From the NCBI RefSeq assembly GCF_020080835.1, contig NC_058158.1, forward strand, positions 13,702,001-13,766,000: a stretch of DNA of 64,000 nucleotides, given 5' to 3'. The stretch's first letter is position 1. The number at the start of each line of letters is the position of its first letter. The position numbers and the translations under genes are program-made. Under the pieces are notes generated by a model, which was not told the DNA's origin, searched no databases, and saw only the letters and a list, made by a program, of their open reading frames with translations. Positions 10,777 to 22,412 of the stretch are shown in pieces. This DNA comes from Cotesia glomerata (taxonomy: Eukaryota; Arthropoda; Insecta; Hymenoptera; Braconidae).

Positions 10777-13030
10777 AGGGTGTGCCAAAAAAAGACGATA
10801 TTTTTTTTTTTTCACTCTTAGCCCAAAATATGATAGGATATGTCTAAACAAAAATTCTGTCAAAAGGCCGGCTCTTAATTTCAATTTTAAGAGCTCCTTC
10901 ATCGAACTTTAAGTTTTCCCATATAAATAACATGGAAAGTACGGTTTTAAACAGTATTTTACCCTGCAAGCTGTGAAGAAAATTTTTTTTGATAAAATGA
11001 ATGATTGGACCTTTTTAAGCATTAAATTTCTGAAAAAAAATTTTATTGAGTCATAAATCAATCGTCATAATTTAAGTTTTTACGGATCTTTGAAGTTTGA
11101 ATTTTTTGAAAATTTTACGTTTTTTGCATTTAACAGCCAAACTATTGGAGATAGAAAAAAAAATTAAATGGCAATTTTGTAGTTCGTTTGATGCTCTATA
11201 ACAAAGTTCTCAACAATTTTTTTGTATAATCAATAACAAAAAAGCTACAGACCTACAAAGTTTTGTTTTTATTATTTTTCACTTTTTTCAATTGAACTAT
11301 TGATGATATAGAACAAAAAATTTAGTATAAATTTTTTAGTATATCAAATTTGCAACAAAATTGTATAGGTGAGATCTTCACTTGAGTTATTTGCCAATCT
11401 TTGTACAATTTTTCAATTTTTACGATTGTATTATGTGAGTTGTTTGCAGGCAATGAAAACTTATTCCACACCTTACTAACCTCAAAAAGAACAAGTTTAG
11501 CACTTTCGCGGATAATTCGTTTTTCTGTTCTATGTTTGTAGAAAAACCAACATAAAAAGTCACGATTCATCGGTAATTTTAAATTATTTAAATTTTTCGA
11601 TTCGAAGCCAACTAAGTTGATGTATTTTCTTTGATTAGTTTTACTAGACATTGTTTTTTTCCAAAAGTATAATTGTTGTTATTACATAAATAACTCTTAA
11701 AAAACCAACCTCAATTGAAGACTAATTAAAACGAAAGACAATAGAATTCACTAATTGGCGTTCTCCCGGGGAAAATTTATCAATTAAGCGGTAAAACAAT
11801 AAATGCTTAGAGGGCGATAAATGCGAATTCCTTAGGATAATTTGAATTTAAATTTGAATATTGGCAGCAATAACAACTTCATTTTTATAGAAAACACATA
11901 GTTCAATGCAAATATTAATATTTATAGAAACATAAACATAAAATATTGAGAATTTCTTTTTGTGTAATAATTTTTCTGGGTTAAATTGCGATTAATTGAT
12001 ATTGAAAAGGAAACATATTTCTTTAGAGTCTAAATATATAATCAAAACTATAAAAAACTTTTTTATCTGTTTTATTTGCAAAGTAATTATAAATTTATTA
12101 TCATCATTATTTAATCTAATCGTGTATATTTCATCATAAACCATAATTATAATAATCTAGTCATAGTAAACAACTTGAAGGAGGGTTCTATTTCACAAAT
12201 TCTTATTGTAGTTCTTCTGATTCTTACTGGATTTTAGTAAACAATTTTTGATCTAGGAACTGCAGACAGTATATAAAGTTTACCAAGCATAAATTTGTAA
12301 AAAATTGAATGTACTTTATAATTCTTATTAATTTTTTATATATATTATTGATATACTACATGATATAGAGGAAAATTCATAAAAATAGAATTTGTTGAGC
12401 CTGTAACTTTAAACCATCAATAATACGAAAAATCTCACCTATACAATTTTGTTGCAAATTTAATATACTAAAAAATTTATACTAAATTTTTTGTTCTATA
12501 TCATCGATAGTTCAATTGAAAAAAGTGAAAAATAATAAAAACAAAACTTTGTAGGTCTGTAGCTTTTTTGTTATTGATTATACAAAAAAATTGTTGAGAA
12601 CTTTGTTATAGAGGATCAAACGAACTACAAAATTGCCATTTAATTTTTTTTTCTATCTCCAATAGTTTGGCTGTTAAATGCAAAAAACGTAAAATTTTCA
12701 AAAAATTCAAATTTCAAAGATCCGTAAAAACTTAAATAATGACGATTGATTTATGACTCAATGAAATTTTTTCTCAGAAATTTAATGCTTAAAAAGGTCC
12801 AATCATTCATTTTATCAAAAAAAATTTTCTTCACAGCTTGCAGGGTAAAATACTGTTTAAGACCGTACTTTCCATGTTATTTATATGGGAAAACTTAAAG
12901 TTCGATGAAGGAGCTCTTAAAATTGAAATTAAGAGATGGCCTTTTGACAGAATTTTTGTTTAGACATATCCTATCATATTTTGGGCTAAGAGTGAAAAAA
13001 AAAAAATATCGTCTTTTTTTGGCACACCCT
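10777..13030. mobile_element. DNA transposon with 599-bp terminal inverted repeats, AGGGTGTGCC ends
   Basis: Ends AGGGTGTGCCAAAAAAAGAC and its complement. The arms 10777-11375 and 12432-13030 have the same length (599 bp) and are near-identical, with a 1,056-bp unique centre. The centre holds the 5' part of a minus-strand 109-codon frame. The target was a (TA)n tract, so the duplication cannot be read. A related element with the same ends lies at 37463-39394. The superfamily is not recognised; the frame suggests a truncated autonomous element. Confidence 0.75.
11322..11651 (-). pseudogene. Transposon-borne protein fragment, unknown family
   Basis: A 109-codon minus-strand frame inside the 10777-13030 transposon. 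The ATG at 11651 lies in the unique centre and the stop lies in the left inverted arm. The protein is not low-complexity: it is Lys/Asn-rich with LCWFFYKHRTEKRIIRESAK near residues 33-52, then a segment ending IVKIEKLYKDWQ. This pattern (aromatic FFY, conserved IRESA, then KLEKLY-W) resembles, from memory, an uncharacterised domain of repeat-associated proteins in arthropods, but I cannot confirm this. It is short, so probably the N-terminal remnant of a longer transposon protein. No catalytic motif is visible. Confidence 0.4.
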
Positions 13031-13165
13031 AATATATATAATATATATAAATATATAAAAAATTCATGTGGGTACTCAAATGAAAGGTCTCGATGAGTGT
13101 AATGTCAGGGTGAGTTTATATCTTTAAAAAATGTCAATGGTTTACAAGATACAATGTCATTTCTT

Positions 13166-13451
<286 letters not shown>

Positions 13452-13592
13452 TCAATAATTCACAAGATATAAGATCATTTATTGATTATGAATCTAGAGA
13501 TAGAGTTTTTTTCTCTCAACGATATTCTCTTAAGAGCGGTTTATAGTTGATTTTCAAACGTGTTTTTCTCATGTATGTGATAAAATTTAGAA

Positions 13593-13656
13593 AAAAAAAC
13601 GCTTCGCTCTTCGATAGATAATTAAATTATCTATCGAAGAGCGGAGCGCTTTTTTT
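13593..13656. repeat. Near-perfect 30-bp-arm hairpin
   Basis: AAACGCTTCGCTCTTCGATA followed by GATAATT is mirrored after one base by AATTATCTATCGAAGAGCGG then AGCGCTTTTTTT. One internal mismatch (GCGAAGCG against GCGGAGCG) is visible. Flanking bases extend the symmetry weakly, so it may be the core of a short foldback MITE inside the 10539-14480 element. Confidence 0.8.
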
Positions 13657-14316
13657 GGAAAATTTTCATTTATTTATGCATAAAATGCGTTTTAAGATTC
13701 CATTTGTTGTACAACTATGACAGAGATACTTTCGTTTGTCCAATAGAGGGCGAGAGAGAGGAAAAATGTGTAAACCCTTCTTAATAATATAGATTATAGG
13801 ATAACAATTAATTCAATCATAATGGAACCATCAAATAATGTTTCATTATTTTATCTTGTGAAAAAATATTAATAATTGATAATAATAAGACTTTTTTAGT
13901 AACCCAAATCTTGGATGATTGCTATTTTGATAATCATAGTCAATCATTCAAAATAATTAATAACAGCTCTAATATTTGGAAATTTTTATCATATATGGAT
14001 TTAAACGATTGTGTTATTATTTATTTTAATATTTTAAACGAAAAAATGTTCATAACTAAAATATGGATGCAAATAAAGAATTGAATAAAATAAATTTATA
14101 TTATTTTTTCTTTCAGAATTTTTACAATCTGAGATGATTACAGTTACCATCCTCGATTATAGCAGTTATAATTTTTAATAGTTACAATTATCATTTTCGA
14201 TAGTAATCGTTACCATTATTAATAGTAACTAGTACAACTGTCAATGATAACACCTATTATTTTTTGACTACTCTCTAAATCTGAAACAGTGAAAATCACT
14301 GGAAATTAGTGGTATA

Positions 14317-14376
14317 TTCACTATTTCACAGTTATAAGTATACCACTTGGTATACTTATAACTGTGAAACAGTGAA
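14317..14376. repeat. Perfect-type hairpin with 29-bp arms and 2-nt loop
   Basis: TTCACTATTTCACAGTTATA then AGTATACCA is mirrored by TGGTATACTTATAACTGTGA then AACAGTGAA. There is one mismatch. It lies 100 bp inside the right end of the 10539-14480 element. Confidence 0.8.
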
Positions 14377-14849
14377 ATTCTACTGATTCATTTTAAGAGA
14401 GTAATTAATTTTATTACTATTTTAGATAGTAGGAGTTAATATTTTCGTATAGTAAATACTATTATTAATTTTTCTCCGTGTAGTGGAGTTTTGTCCCATT
14501 CTACCACGATTACGGTCAAACGAGGCTTGAAATAATGATAATAATAATAATAATAAATAATAAATTAAATTTTGAAATTCTTAGGGGTCCGGGTTCAAAT
14601 CCAACTGAAATCCCATTTATTTATTTTTTTTTTTGTTTTAATCACTGCAATAATAATAATTATTATTATGAATAATAATTATTATTGTTATAAGAAATAA
14701 GTAGTAGTGATTAATAATAATTGTCATTAACATAAAAATTTGTTATTAACAATTATTACAATTACTACTATCAAAATCGTTTATGAGCACAAAAAAATAT
14801 ATAAATTAATTTTGTAACAAAAAAAACAAAAATGAATGATTTCCCAAAT

Positions 14850-15068
14850 TCGGGAGAGTCTTTTTTTTACGAACAGGGGTTATTTATTGTCCAGTTTGTG
14901 CAGATTAAGGAGTAAGGAGATAGGAGGAAAGGATTACTTATGATAACTTTACCTAATAGGCTTCGTAAATAAAGAAATAAATAAAAATCGCTTTGCCCTA
15001 ACCGAGAACCAAACTCGGAACCTATCGCTCGCCAAGACTTACGCGCTACCCGCATTGCTACACGGCCG
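14850..15068 (-). mobile_element. tRNA-derived SINE or tRNA-like relic
   Basis: On the minus strand, 15068 to about 15000 resembles a tRNA head: an A-box-like TAGCAATGCGGGTAGC, then a T-arm-like stem CCGAG and CTCGG around a 7-base loop TTTGGTT. The loop departs from the usual TTCGANT, and the anticodon arm is poor. The sequence after it on the same strand (toward 14850) is AT-rich with T runs, as in a SINE body and tail. It lies inside the 10417-16202 element. A degenerate tRNA pseudogene is the alternative. A separate consensus B-box (GGTTCAAATCC, 14592-14602, plus strand) lies nearby without an A-box. Confidence 0.42.
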
Positions 15069-15334
15069 ATTGATAAAAGATGAATCTCAGTAGTCTCATA
15101 AACTTTTTAAATGATGCGTCTTGAAATGACTAAGTTCTGAGTGGAATCTGAAAAAGAACTGTACGGAGAAATTAAATGACTAATAATAATTGTATTTATA
15201 GACATTCAAAATTGAAATTTAGTTTCCCATTCTCAATTATTTATCTTATACTTCTATTTTAAATTGTAAGATTCGGTAATTGTTCATTTTCACGGGGTGT
15301 GAAATCAACATGATTAGATTATTTTCTACTTAAT

Positions 15335-15725
15335 AGATATTTTTTTTTTTTTTTTTTAGAATAAATCTAAAATAGAAAAATTTTTCAAAATTTTTTTCAA
15401 AAATGTTAATTTTGGGATAAGAAAAATTATGAAATAAGAAAAATGATGAAACATGTCAATTTTTTAACTAAAAATAAATTATGAAAAATTTCAAATTTTG
15501 GGTTAAAAAAAGTTTTAGCAAAATATCGAAAAATTGATAATTTAAAAAATTTTTTTTTTCTACTTGTAAAATATTTTTTTTTATCAGAGTAAATCTAAAA
15601 TAGAAAAATTTTTTTTAATTTTTTGAAAAATTTCAATTTTAGAATAAAAAAAATTATGAAAAACGTCAATTGTTGGATTAAAAAAAAACTATGAAAAAAT
15701 ATCAAAAAATTAATTACTTTTAAAA
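15335..15725. repeat. Diverged tandem duplication
   Basis: A block reading AATAAATCTAAAATAGAAAA followed by TTTTTCAAAA and AAAAATTATGAAA words (from about 15358) recurs as AGTAAATCTAAAATAGAAAA from about 15587, again with AAAAAATTATGAAAAACGTC. The repeat period is about 230 bp and the copies are clearly diverged. Confidence 0.5.
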
Positions 15726-17211
15726 AACGTGAAATTTAACAATTACCTGCGATTCTTATATATTTTAAAACTTTTTGCAGTGAAAATATGTGAACTAAGC
15801 TGAATTTAGAAAAGAATAATATTTTTTTTCCAAAATTCAAATTTTTGAAAAAAAAACCCCTTCTCTGAGATTATTATTATTATTATTTAATTTTTAATTT
15901 TTAAATGTCAACTTTTCATGTTTTTTATTAATTTGAATTTTTGCGCCTAAGAACTACAAGATGGCAAGAGAAATAATAATAATCAACAAGATGACAAATA
16001 TAGTAATAATATTTATAATAATAATATTATACTCTTGGAAATTTTTACGGTCAAAACAGACCTATGTACGTCTGTTTTAACCGTACTTATTCTCCGATGC
16101 CGTCTTGTACGGTCAAAACAGACTCGATTTTCAGCGGCATATCAGACTTCGAAGAGTTGGGACATTTTTACGGTCAAAACGGGACTCGAATTTTGACTCG
16201 GGTACTTAATCATTAATTCAAACAACGATGATTTGACAATAATATCTATCACATATTTGATTGTTATTTAAAGTGATTGCTGAAGTATTAATCACATAAA
16301 TTGAAAAATTTTAATTTCATAATTAATCTGAAATATGTAAACTATAAATTATCAATATTAAGTAACATATCTATTTGATTTCTACGTTTTACTAATATTA
16401 GTTTTACTAATATAAATGAATTAATAGGATAACAACTGAAGTAAATAGAGTTGTTATTACAAATATTTATTTAGCATGCTTGCTACAGTGTGAAATATAA
16501 ATAATAACCTATGTTAGGTAGATATACATCTACATAAACAAATAACTCCATTGATTTGATATTATCGTGCGTATGAAAACAACATTAACTAAACATGTCA
16601 AGAAGGTATTTTTGGAAAATATCATTCATAAACTTCTATCGAATAAAATATTACAGAAGAGATTGAGTTGACACTTGAAAAATTAATTACAATCATGAAA
16701 TATATAGCTATGGAAAAGTAACAATAGAAAAGGGACGACTTCATCAATTTTTATATGTATATTAGCGGCACAAAAGAAGGAATCTGGCTTAAATATATTG
16801 TGCTGTCTAAAAAAAAAAAAAAAGAATAAATTAAACAACAAATGAATAATAATGAGCAATTACGTTGCAACCAAATTTTTTCTAAAATTTTTTTGATAGC
16901 ATATTTGGGTTCAGAAATGCTTGTTTGATAAACTACACCACTAAAATAAATTTTTTTTTTTACAATTTTGAACGATGTGAAATTTTATTCTCTACTATCA
17001 TTCAAATTTGAGCACCACTATCTAGAGTATAAATTCAATCATTTTTAATGTCAAAAATTTTTTTTAATCATTTAATGTTAAAATTTGTAAAAAATTTTTT
17101 TAACATTTTTACATACCGACGGTAATATTTAATATTGATGTTTGTTATACATTATTATTTACATGAGTCATATCTTCTCTTTTAAAAAAAAAAAATATTT
17201 TGTGGAAGGAA

Positions 17212-17432
17212 CACGAAAAAAAGAAAAAGGGAAAAATTACAGTTTAAGATTGTAATTTTTACAGATTATGTAAGAATTACATTGTAAAATGTAAATATTA
17301 CACTCAAATCTGTGAAAATTAACATTCAAAGTTTGAATTTTAATAATATTATTTTGAACTTTTCTAAGTTTAAATTTGAAGCGACATTTATTACTATTTA
17401 TTATGTAATTTTTCCCTTTTTCTTTTTTCCGT
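17212..17432. mobile_element. MITE with CACGAAAAAAAGAAAAAGGG ends
   Basis: The left end CACGAAAAAAAGAAAAAGGG then AAAAATTACA is mirrored at the right by TGTAATTTTTCCCTTTTTCT then TTTTTCCGT. The interior repeats TTACA/TGTAA words (TGTAATTTTTACAG, GAATTACATTGTAAAATGTA). The same terminal and internal words make up the broken copy at 58674-60542, so these are two members of one non-autonomous family. Confidence 0.7.
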
Positions 17433-18399
17433 AAATTTTAACTTATTCAAATTTGTCTAAAGAATTTTCAAATTTTCTTCGATAAAGATAATTTATTTAG
17501 ATAAAAATAAATTTAAATCGATTTTCTTAATCAAACTGTACAGATATTTTTTATCATTTTCGTGTCAAAACAATAGATTTGTTAAAATAAAATAGAACTT
17601 GATTATTACAGAAAAATTTTAATTGATGGTATTATGAACTAATTCATAAAAAATATTGCTTTTCTCAGTGTATGAAAATAAATTTTTCCACTTGTTACGC
17701 ATACATACAATAAATTGGATTATGACCACAAAAATTAAAATATAGATTATGTTATGAAAATGAAGTATTCTTAACAACTAGTTTGTCAATACTACTACAT
17801 TTATTCTTTAAAATATGTTGACAATAATTTTATAATTTTTTTTTCTTTTAAAAAGATTTATGATTTTGACTTGCAACATGAATAACTGTGTCACGCGACA
17901 TTGTAACATTGAGATAAAATCTTTATTCATTCGAGATGTGGTCTCTCTTATATTATCTTTATCTCTTCTCATTCATTTAACATAAAAAAATATCGTTGAA
18001 TTTTTTAAATGTTGCAGCATTTTATCTATTTTTTTAATCATAAAACAAAAGAGTGCAAATGAATTTTGTTGTTAATCGCAGCTAGAACAGATGGATTAAT
18101 TTTTTTTTTATTATTAGTTATAATTTTGAAAGAAAATGTTTGTGTGTAAACATGAAAAAAGTTGCTCTACATTTCTTGGAGGAATGTAATCAATTTTTTA
18201 AGAGTTCCTGCTAGTTGATAAAATTCAAACATAAATTCATCGCCCATTTTTTTTTCTGCTAAAACTGGTCATATAATAAGACTGCAGTATTTTTAAACAA
18301 ATTTCATTCTAATTAATAACGGCTAGGGAAGTTGATTAGTGAAAACTGTCTATAAATAAATCATTGAAGTAAAAATTAAAATAATTTGGTAAAAAAATT

Positions 18400-18650
18400 A
18401 ATCTCTTACGGCGGTAACTTTCAGCGATGGCGATGTCGGAGATATTCAAAAAGGGTCACTATGAAGTGAAAAAGAGGAGAGAAAAGAAAGATAAAAGGAG
18501 GAGCAACTAAAGAACCAAACGGGGAAGTCTGGCCCGGAGGAGGCGGAGGAAATGCTGACGATGATGAATGATCCTCTGAATCTCGCTGGGTCTGTATGCT
18601 TTTGAAGGCCGCCATACTGAAGATAAGAGAGAGTGAACGATACCACCGAT
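18400..18650. promoter_or_regulatory. Candidate intronic regulatory element
   Basis: A purine-rich, GC-richer block: GGCCCGGAGGAGGCGGAGGA, GAGA-type runs (AGAGGAGAGAAAAGAAAG; AAGATAAGAGAGAGTG) and a GCCGCCAT core at 18608-18615. GAGA runs with GCCAT cores are typical components of Polycomb response elements in flies, so a PRE-like role in the Antp intron is plausible. The overlapping minus-strand frames of 64 and 66 codons look like chance. Confidence 0.3.
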
Positions 18651-19439
18651 GGAATAGAAAATTTTTTCTTTTATTCGATCCAACATTTTATTATAAACTC
18701 CAGGATAAAGATTTTTTTGTTCTGCTACTCATAAGTCTCTGTTGATCGCTTGTAATCTTTTTTTTGACTCCATAGAGTGAAGATTAAAATCGCATTACCA
18801 CCTAATCAGAAGACAAACCAGGTCATTATATTCTCGCTTGTATTTGAAGATTCACTAGACCACATAACAGAAATAAGAAAAAAGAAAATTCAAAAATATA
18901 TAAAAACTGAGCCTGAAAAATAAAACATTTCCATTAATGTTATTTTAAATTTTCTTTGATCGTTAAAACGATATTTTCTCCGGAAGTGTATCGAGACAGT
19001 AAAAAATGTTAAACAAGAAATGTTAGACAGAAGTAAAAAATAGAGGGTGGCTGATGAAATATTACTTCCATGAAAGAAAGCCTCGGATATCGTAATGGCA
19101 TTTGACTTATAATTTTTCCACAGCCAGAAATGAGTATAAAAAAATAAAGAGGTATTTTTAATAGAATCTAAAACGTATATATCACTCGAATCGTTTTGCA
19201 TTCCCACGTTGTTCCTTTGGATTCCAGATTATAATCCCCGTTATTTCGACTTGATATCAAAACTTACTAGTTGACCATCTTAAATTCTTATCGATTATGT
19301 ACAGATACACACACACGCAACATACAGGATTAATATAGAATTTTGATTCTAAAACGGAGATCTCTTTAATCACGTGTGTTCTTTTTAAAATGAAACTTAT
19401 TATGTTTCTCACTTTCAGACTCTCTTGGACAGTTTAACA

Positions 19440-19680
19440 AGAAAGAATATAATTAATGGGGTCGTGGTATCTAATCGAGAAACATTTCAAGGTTAGGCCT
19501 AGAGGTGGCCAAGGAAAGCTTAGCTTAATTGGGCTGCGAGTGGCTGAGCCGCGCCTTATTAACTCGATTACAACATCCGGCAAGTTGTTAATCTGAAAAG
19601 TCCTGCGTGTCCTGGAGGTAAAACACTGAAAAAGAATTGACCAGATTGGGCCAGTTTACTTAAGCTGGTATAGAAGAGAA
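19440..19680. promoter_or_regulatory. Candidate intronic enhancer
   Basis: A GC-richer stretch free of repeats (GGGCTGCGAGTGGCTGAGCC, CTGCGTGTCCTGGAGG) interspersed with TAAT-type homeodomain cores (GCTTAATTGGG, CTTATTAACTCG, GTTGTTAATCTG). This mix is what conserved insect Hox enhancers often look like. Composition-based inference only. Confidence 0.3.
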
Positions 19681-21239
19681 GCAATTCATGTACGCCAACA
19701 ACAGCAGCAGCAACAGCAGGAGCAGCAACTCACTGACTGTACACTATTAAATCGAGTGCCTATAATAAGCGAATACTCGTACACGTTCTTATTCTGTTTT
19801 GTTCTGTTCCGTTTCATTCCTGTATGCTGTGTCAGTAGAGGTAGACTCATAAATCTCTTGGCATACTTCGAGAGACATTTGATCCTTGCGTAACCCAACG
19901 TTGTTAATTTATTGCCCCGCACTTAAAGTCACCTCTGTGTATGCGAAAAGGCGATCATAAGACGCGAGCAAAGCCCATACTGTGAAATCATATATACACT
20001 TATATATATTTCGTATATAATATGTAATATATAAGGTGCTAGTGAAAGAGACGTGAGAAGTATTTGATACTTTTTTTATAATCGATTTTATTCACACGTA
20101 TGATAATTTTTACCTTTGCAATATTAAATTAGTATTTTATATTTTTAAATTTTTTTACGATCTTTGCTTTGATGGCTCATGCACTTTCGGAGCTATATAC
20201 TAAATGGCATAGTTGTACAGTCGCTAATTTGTCTAAACTGAGCTACAAATACTGAGTTGTTATATCACAGAGTTCTATTATGTATACTTTGATTCCGAAT
20301 ATAAATTGAAATATGTTAAGGTTTCTGCAACAGAGTGGTGCATTGAAACAACATCGAGACAGAAAAGTTTTTTCCAAAATGTGAACATTTAAATTATGCC
20401 ATCCCAAAACGAAAACTATCGAATATCTATTATGAGCTTTTCGCACGACACGTAATGGGAACTCATAACGATAATGAAATGATACTCAAGTTATATTTTT
20501 TGTAACTTCTCGTTATGATAATCAATAACTTTTACTTTTCAAAATTCAATTCTGACATCCAAGTGGTCAATTAAATTGTTAAATAACTCAAAAACTACCC
20601 AAATTTTGAAAAATAACAAAGAAGAAATTTTGCTATGTAAGTTATTGTGAATCATTATAGATATATCATAAATCAGCTTATGTGTAGAAAAAATTGAAAC
20701 TATGTGATAATTTTTGGTTGCGGTATTTTGATGGTTACTGAATTTCGTTCCCTCAATCATTGATGTCAGGGAAAAAAACGCTGCAACCATGCCCACACAT
20801 ATTAATAGGCCTTGGTAAATGTAGCGAGCCGAATGCCTTTTTAATTAACCTCATGTACTTTATTACGAAGATGAGACAAAGAGAAGCGAGAAAGAGACAG
20901 AATGAGAGCCATAATATGAATGTCAGAGAATCAGTAGCAAGTTCGGAGCTTACAAATGAGTGCATTTGCTTATTTGATTTATTTTTTCTTTAGAGAAAGA
21001 CAAATAGTATCTTAGAACCGAAGAAATTAATAGACATCAGAAAATTTGGAAGCTAGTGCTGTCGGATTTTTTTGCAATGAATAATTTTGGAAATAGATTA
21101 TTCAAGATGATTGAGCGAGTAGACGTTTATCATTTAGATGAGATTCGTACCGGTGAATTTTTTTTGGAATTCTCGTCGATAGTACTGTTAAAGAAGACTA
21201 GAAATCGGTATGCTGTTAATTTGAGAGCGTAGCCTGAGG

Positions 21240-21560
21240 AAAAGAAGAGAAAGAGAGAGACATGTTCCCATCGTGATGCCGTTCTTTGTTAGTCCATTTT
21301 TCGCTATCAGTGTGTCTCTTCACAACGTTATACATTTCTCACTCTTTCTTCTTTACTCTCTATCGCTTACTTTCTTCATATCTCTCACTATCTTCTTTTT
21401 GGTTCTATATCCCCGGAGAATTATCTTTCTCTTTGGTCTTTTTAGTTGTTTTTTATTTTTTCATGAGAACCACCATCCGTCTTCATCGGTCGACAGCGCG
21501 ACGGGCGGCGTTTGCCTCGAATGCACGCCGAGTTTAAGTTTTCTTAGTCTTTCTTCTCTT
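21240..21560. promoter_or_regulatory. GAGA/CT-rich intronic block
   Basis: Begins with a purine-rich run (GAAAAGAAGAGAAAGAGAGA), switches to a strongly CT-rich strand, and contains a CpG-rich patch (TCGGTCGACAGCGCGACGGG) near 21486-21505. The strand asymmetry keeps a 174-codon frame open on the plus strand (21273-21797), which encodes mostly Phe/Leu/Ser and is not taken as a gene. It could bind GAGA-type factors. Confidence 0.28.
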
Positions 21561-22171
21561 ATGTTTTTTGTCGATTTGGTCCTTTCTCCTCTCTTCGCGT
21601 TACCCATTATTTCTCTCCTTCATCTCATGTTTCCCCTTCCATCTATTCCACTTGAAAGCATCCTTCATGCCCTCATACTCGTGGCAAACGCCAACCCTTT
21701 CAGATTGTGGTTGTTTGAAGAGATTCGTCGACTGATGTTTTTTTTGCCTTTTTTTTATTTATCTTTCATATACTTATGTTCTGTAAACCGAAATTAATGG
21801 CCTTGTTTCTCCCTTTTTTTTCATTTGTATACTTCACTTTTAGTTTTGTCATTTTTATATCACTTATTAAGTACATATTTATGCGCCACCGCAGATTTAT
21901 TATTCTAATTCAAGTTATACTGAATTGTTTTTTAGTCATGAAGCTCGATTACAGCTACGGATAGCAATCATAGAAATAGAAAGAAAAAAAAAGTTAGGTA
22001 AAACCAAATGTGCATGCCTTAAGCGCTCATATCATACCTATGTTATTTAAAAAAATTAATTAATATTTGTTTATTTATTTTTAATTTCCCGCGTACAGAA
22101 ATTATTTATGATGCAAATAAAACGCCTTCATGTTTTTCGTCCTATCAACTATTTTCAAGTCGATACGCATA

Positions 22172-22412
22172 CACTGATAAAAAAATTGAATCGACTCAAG
22201 AGCCAAATTCTTGAACCAAGAATTCCATTTTGAAGAAAATGATTTTCTTGAGTCAAGAGAATAAATTCTTGACTCAAGAAAAATTTCTTAGACCAAGAAT
22301 AATTTCTTAGCTCAAGAATTTATTCTCTTGACTCAAGAAAATCATTTTCTTCAAAATGGTATTCTTGGTTCAAGAGTTTGGCTCTTGAGTCAAGTCAATT
22401 TTTTTATCAGTG
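22172..22412. mobile_element. 241-bp palindromic MITE, CACTGATA ends
   Basis: CACTGATAAAAAAATTGAAT at the left and its complement ending TTTTTTTATCAGTG at the right, flanked by TA (22170-22171, 22413-22414). Nearly the whole element is one inverted repeat built from TTCTTGA and TCAAGAA words (for example GACTCAAGAGCCAAATTCTT). It looks recent. Relatives lie at 26386-27498 and, degraded, at 42810-42985 and 61290-61460. Confidence 0.85.

Larger units (their letters stand above)
10666..13136. repeat. Palindromic AT-microsatellite repeat, copy 1, split by an insertion
   Basis: The left half (10666-10776) reads AAGATATAAGCTCATCCCGA, later TGAGTACCCACTTGCA, then ATATATTTTTCATATATA. The right half (13031-13136) is the inverted counterpart (ATTCATGTGGGTACTCAAAT, then GTGAGTTTATATCTTT). 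The two halves are separated exactly by the AGGGTGTGCC element at 10777-13030, so that element inserted into the central (TA)n of this repeat. An uninterrupted copy lies at 13166-13451. Confidence 0.65.

Noticed and set aside
14592..14602. Perfect B-box GGTTCAAATCC suggesting a tRNA gene
   Set aside because: No A-box at the right distance and no cloverleaf stems; at best a relic.
21273..21797. 174-codon plus-strand frame
   Set aside because: It stays open because the strand is strongly CT-rich; the product is mostly Phe, Leu, Ser with no domain, and lies inside the Antp intron.
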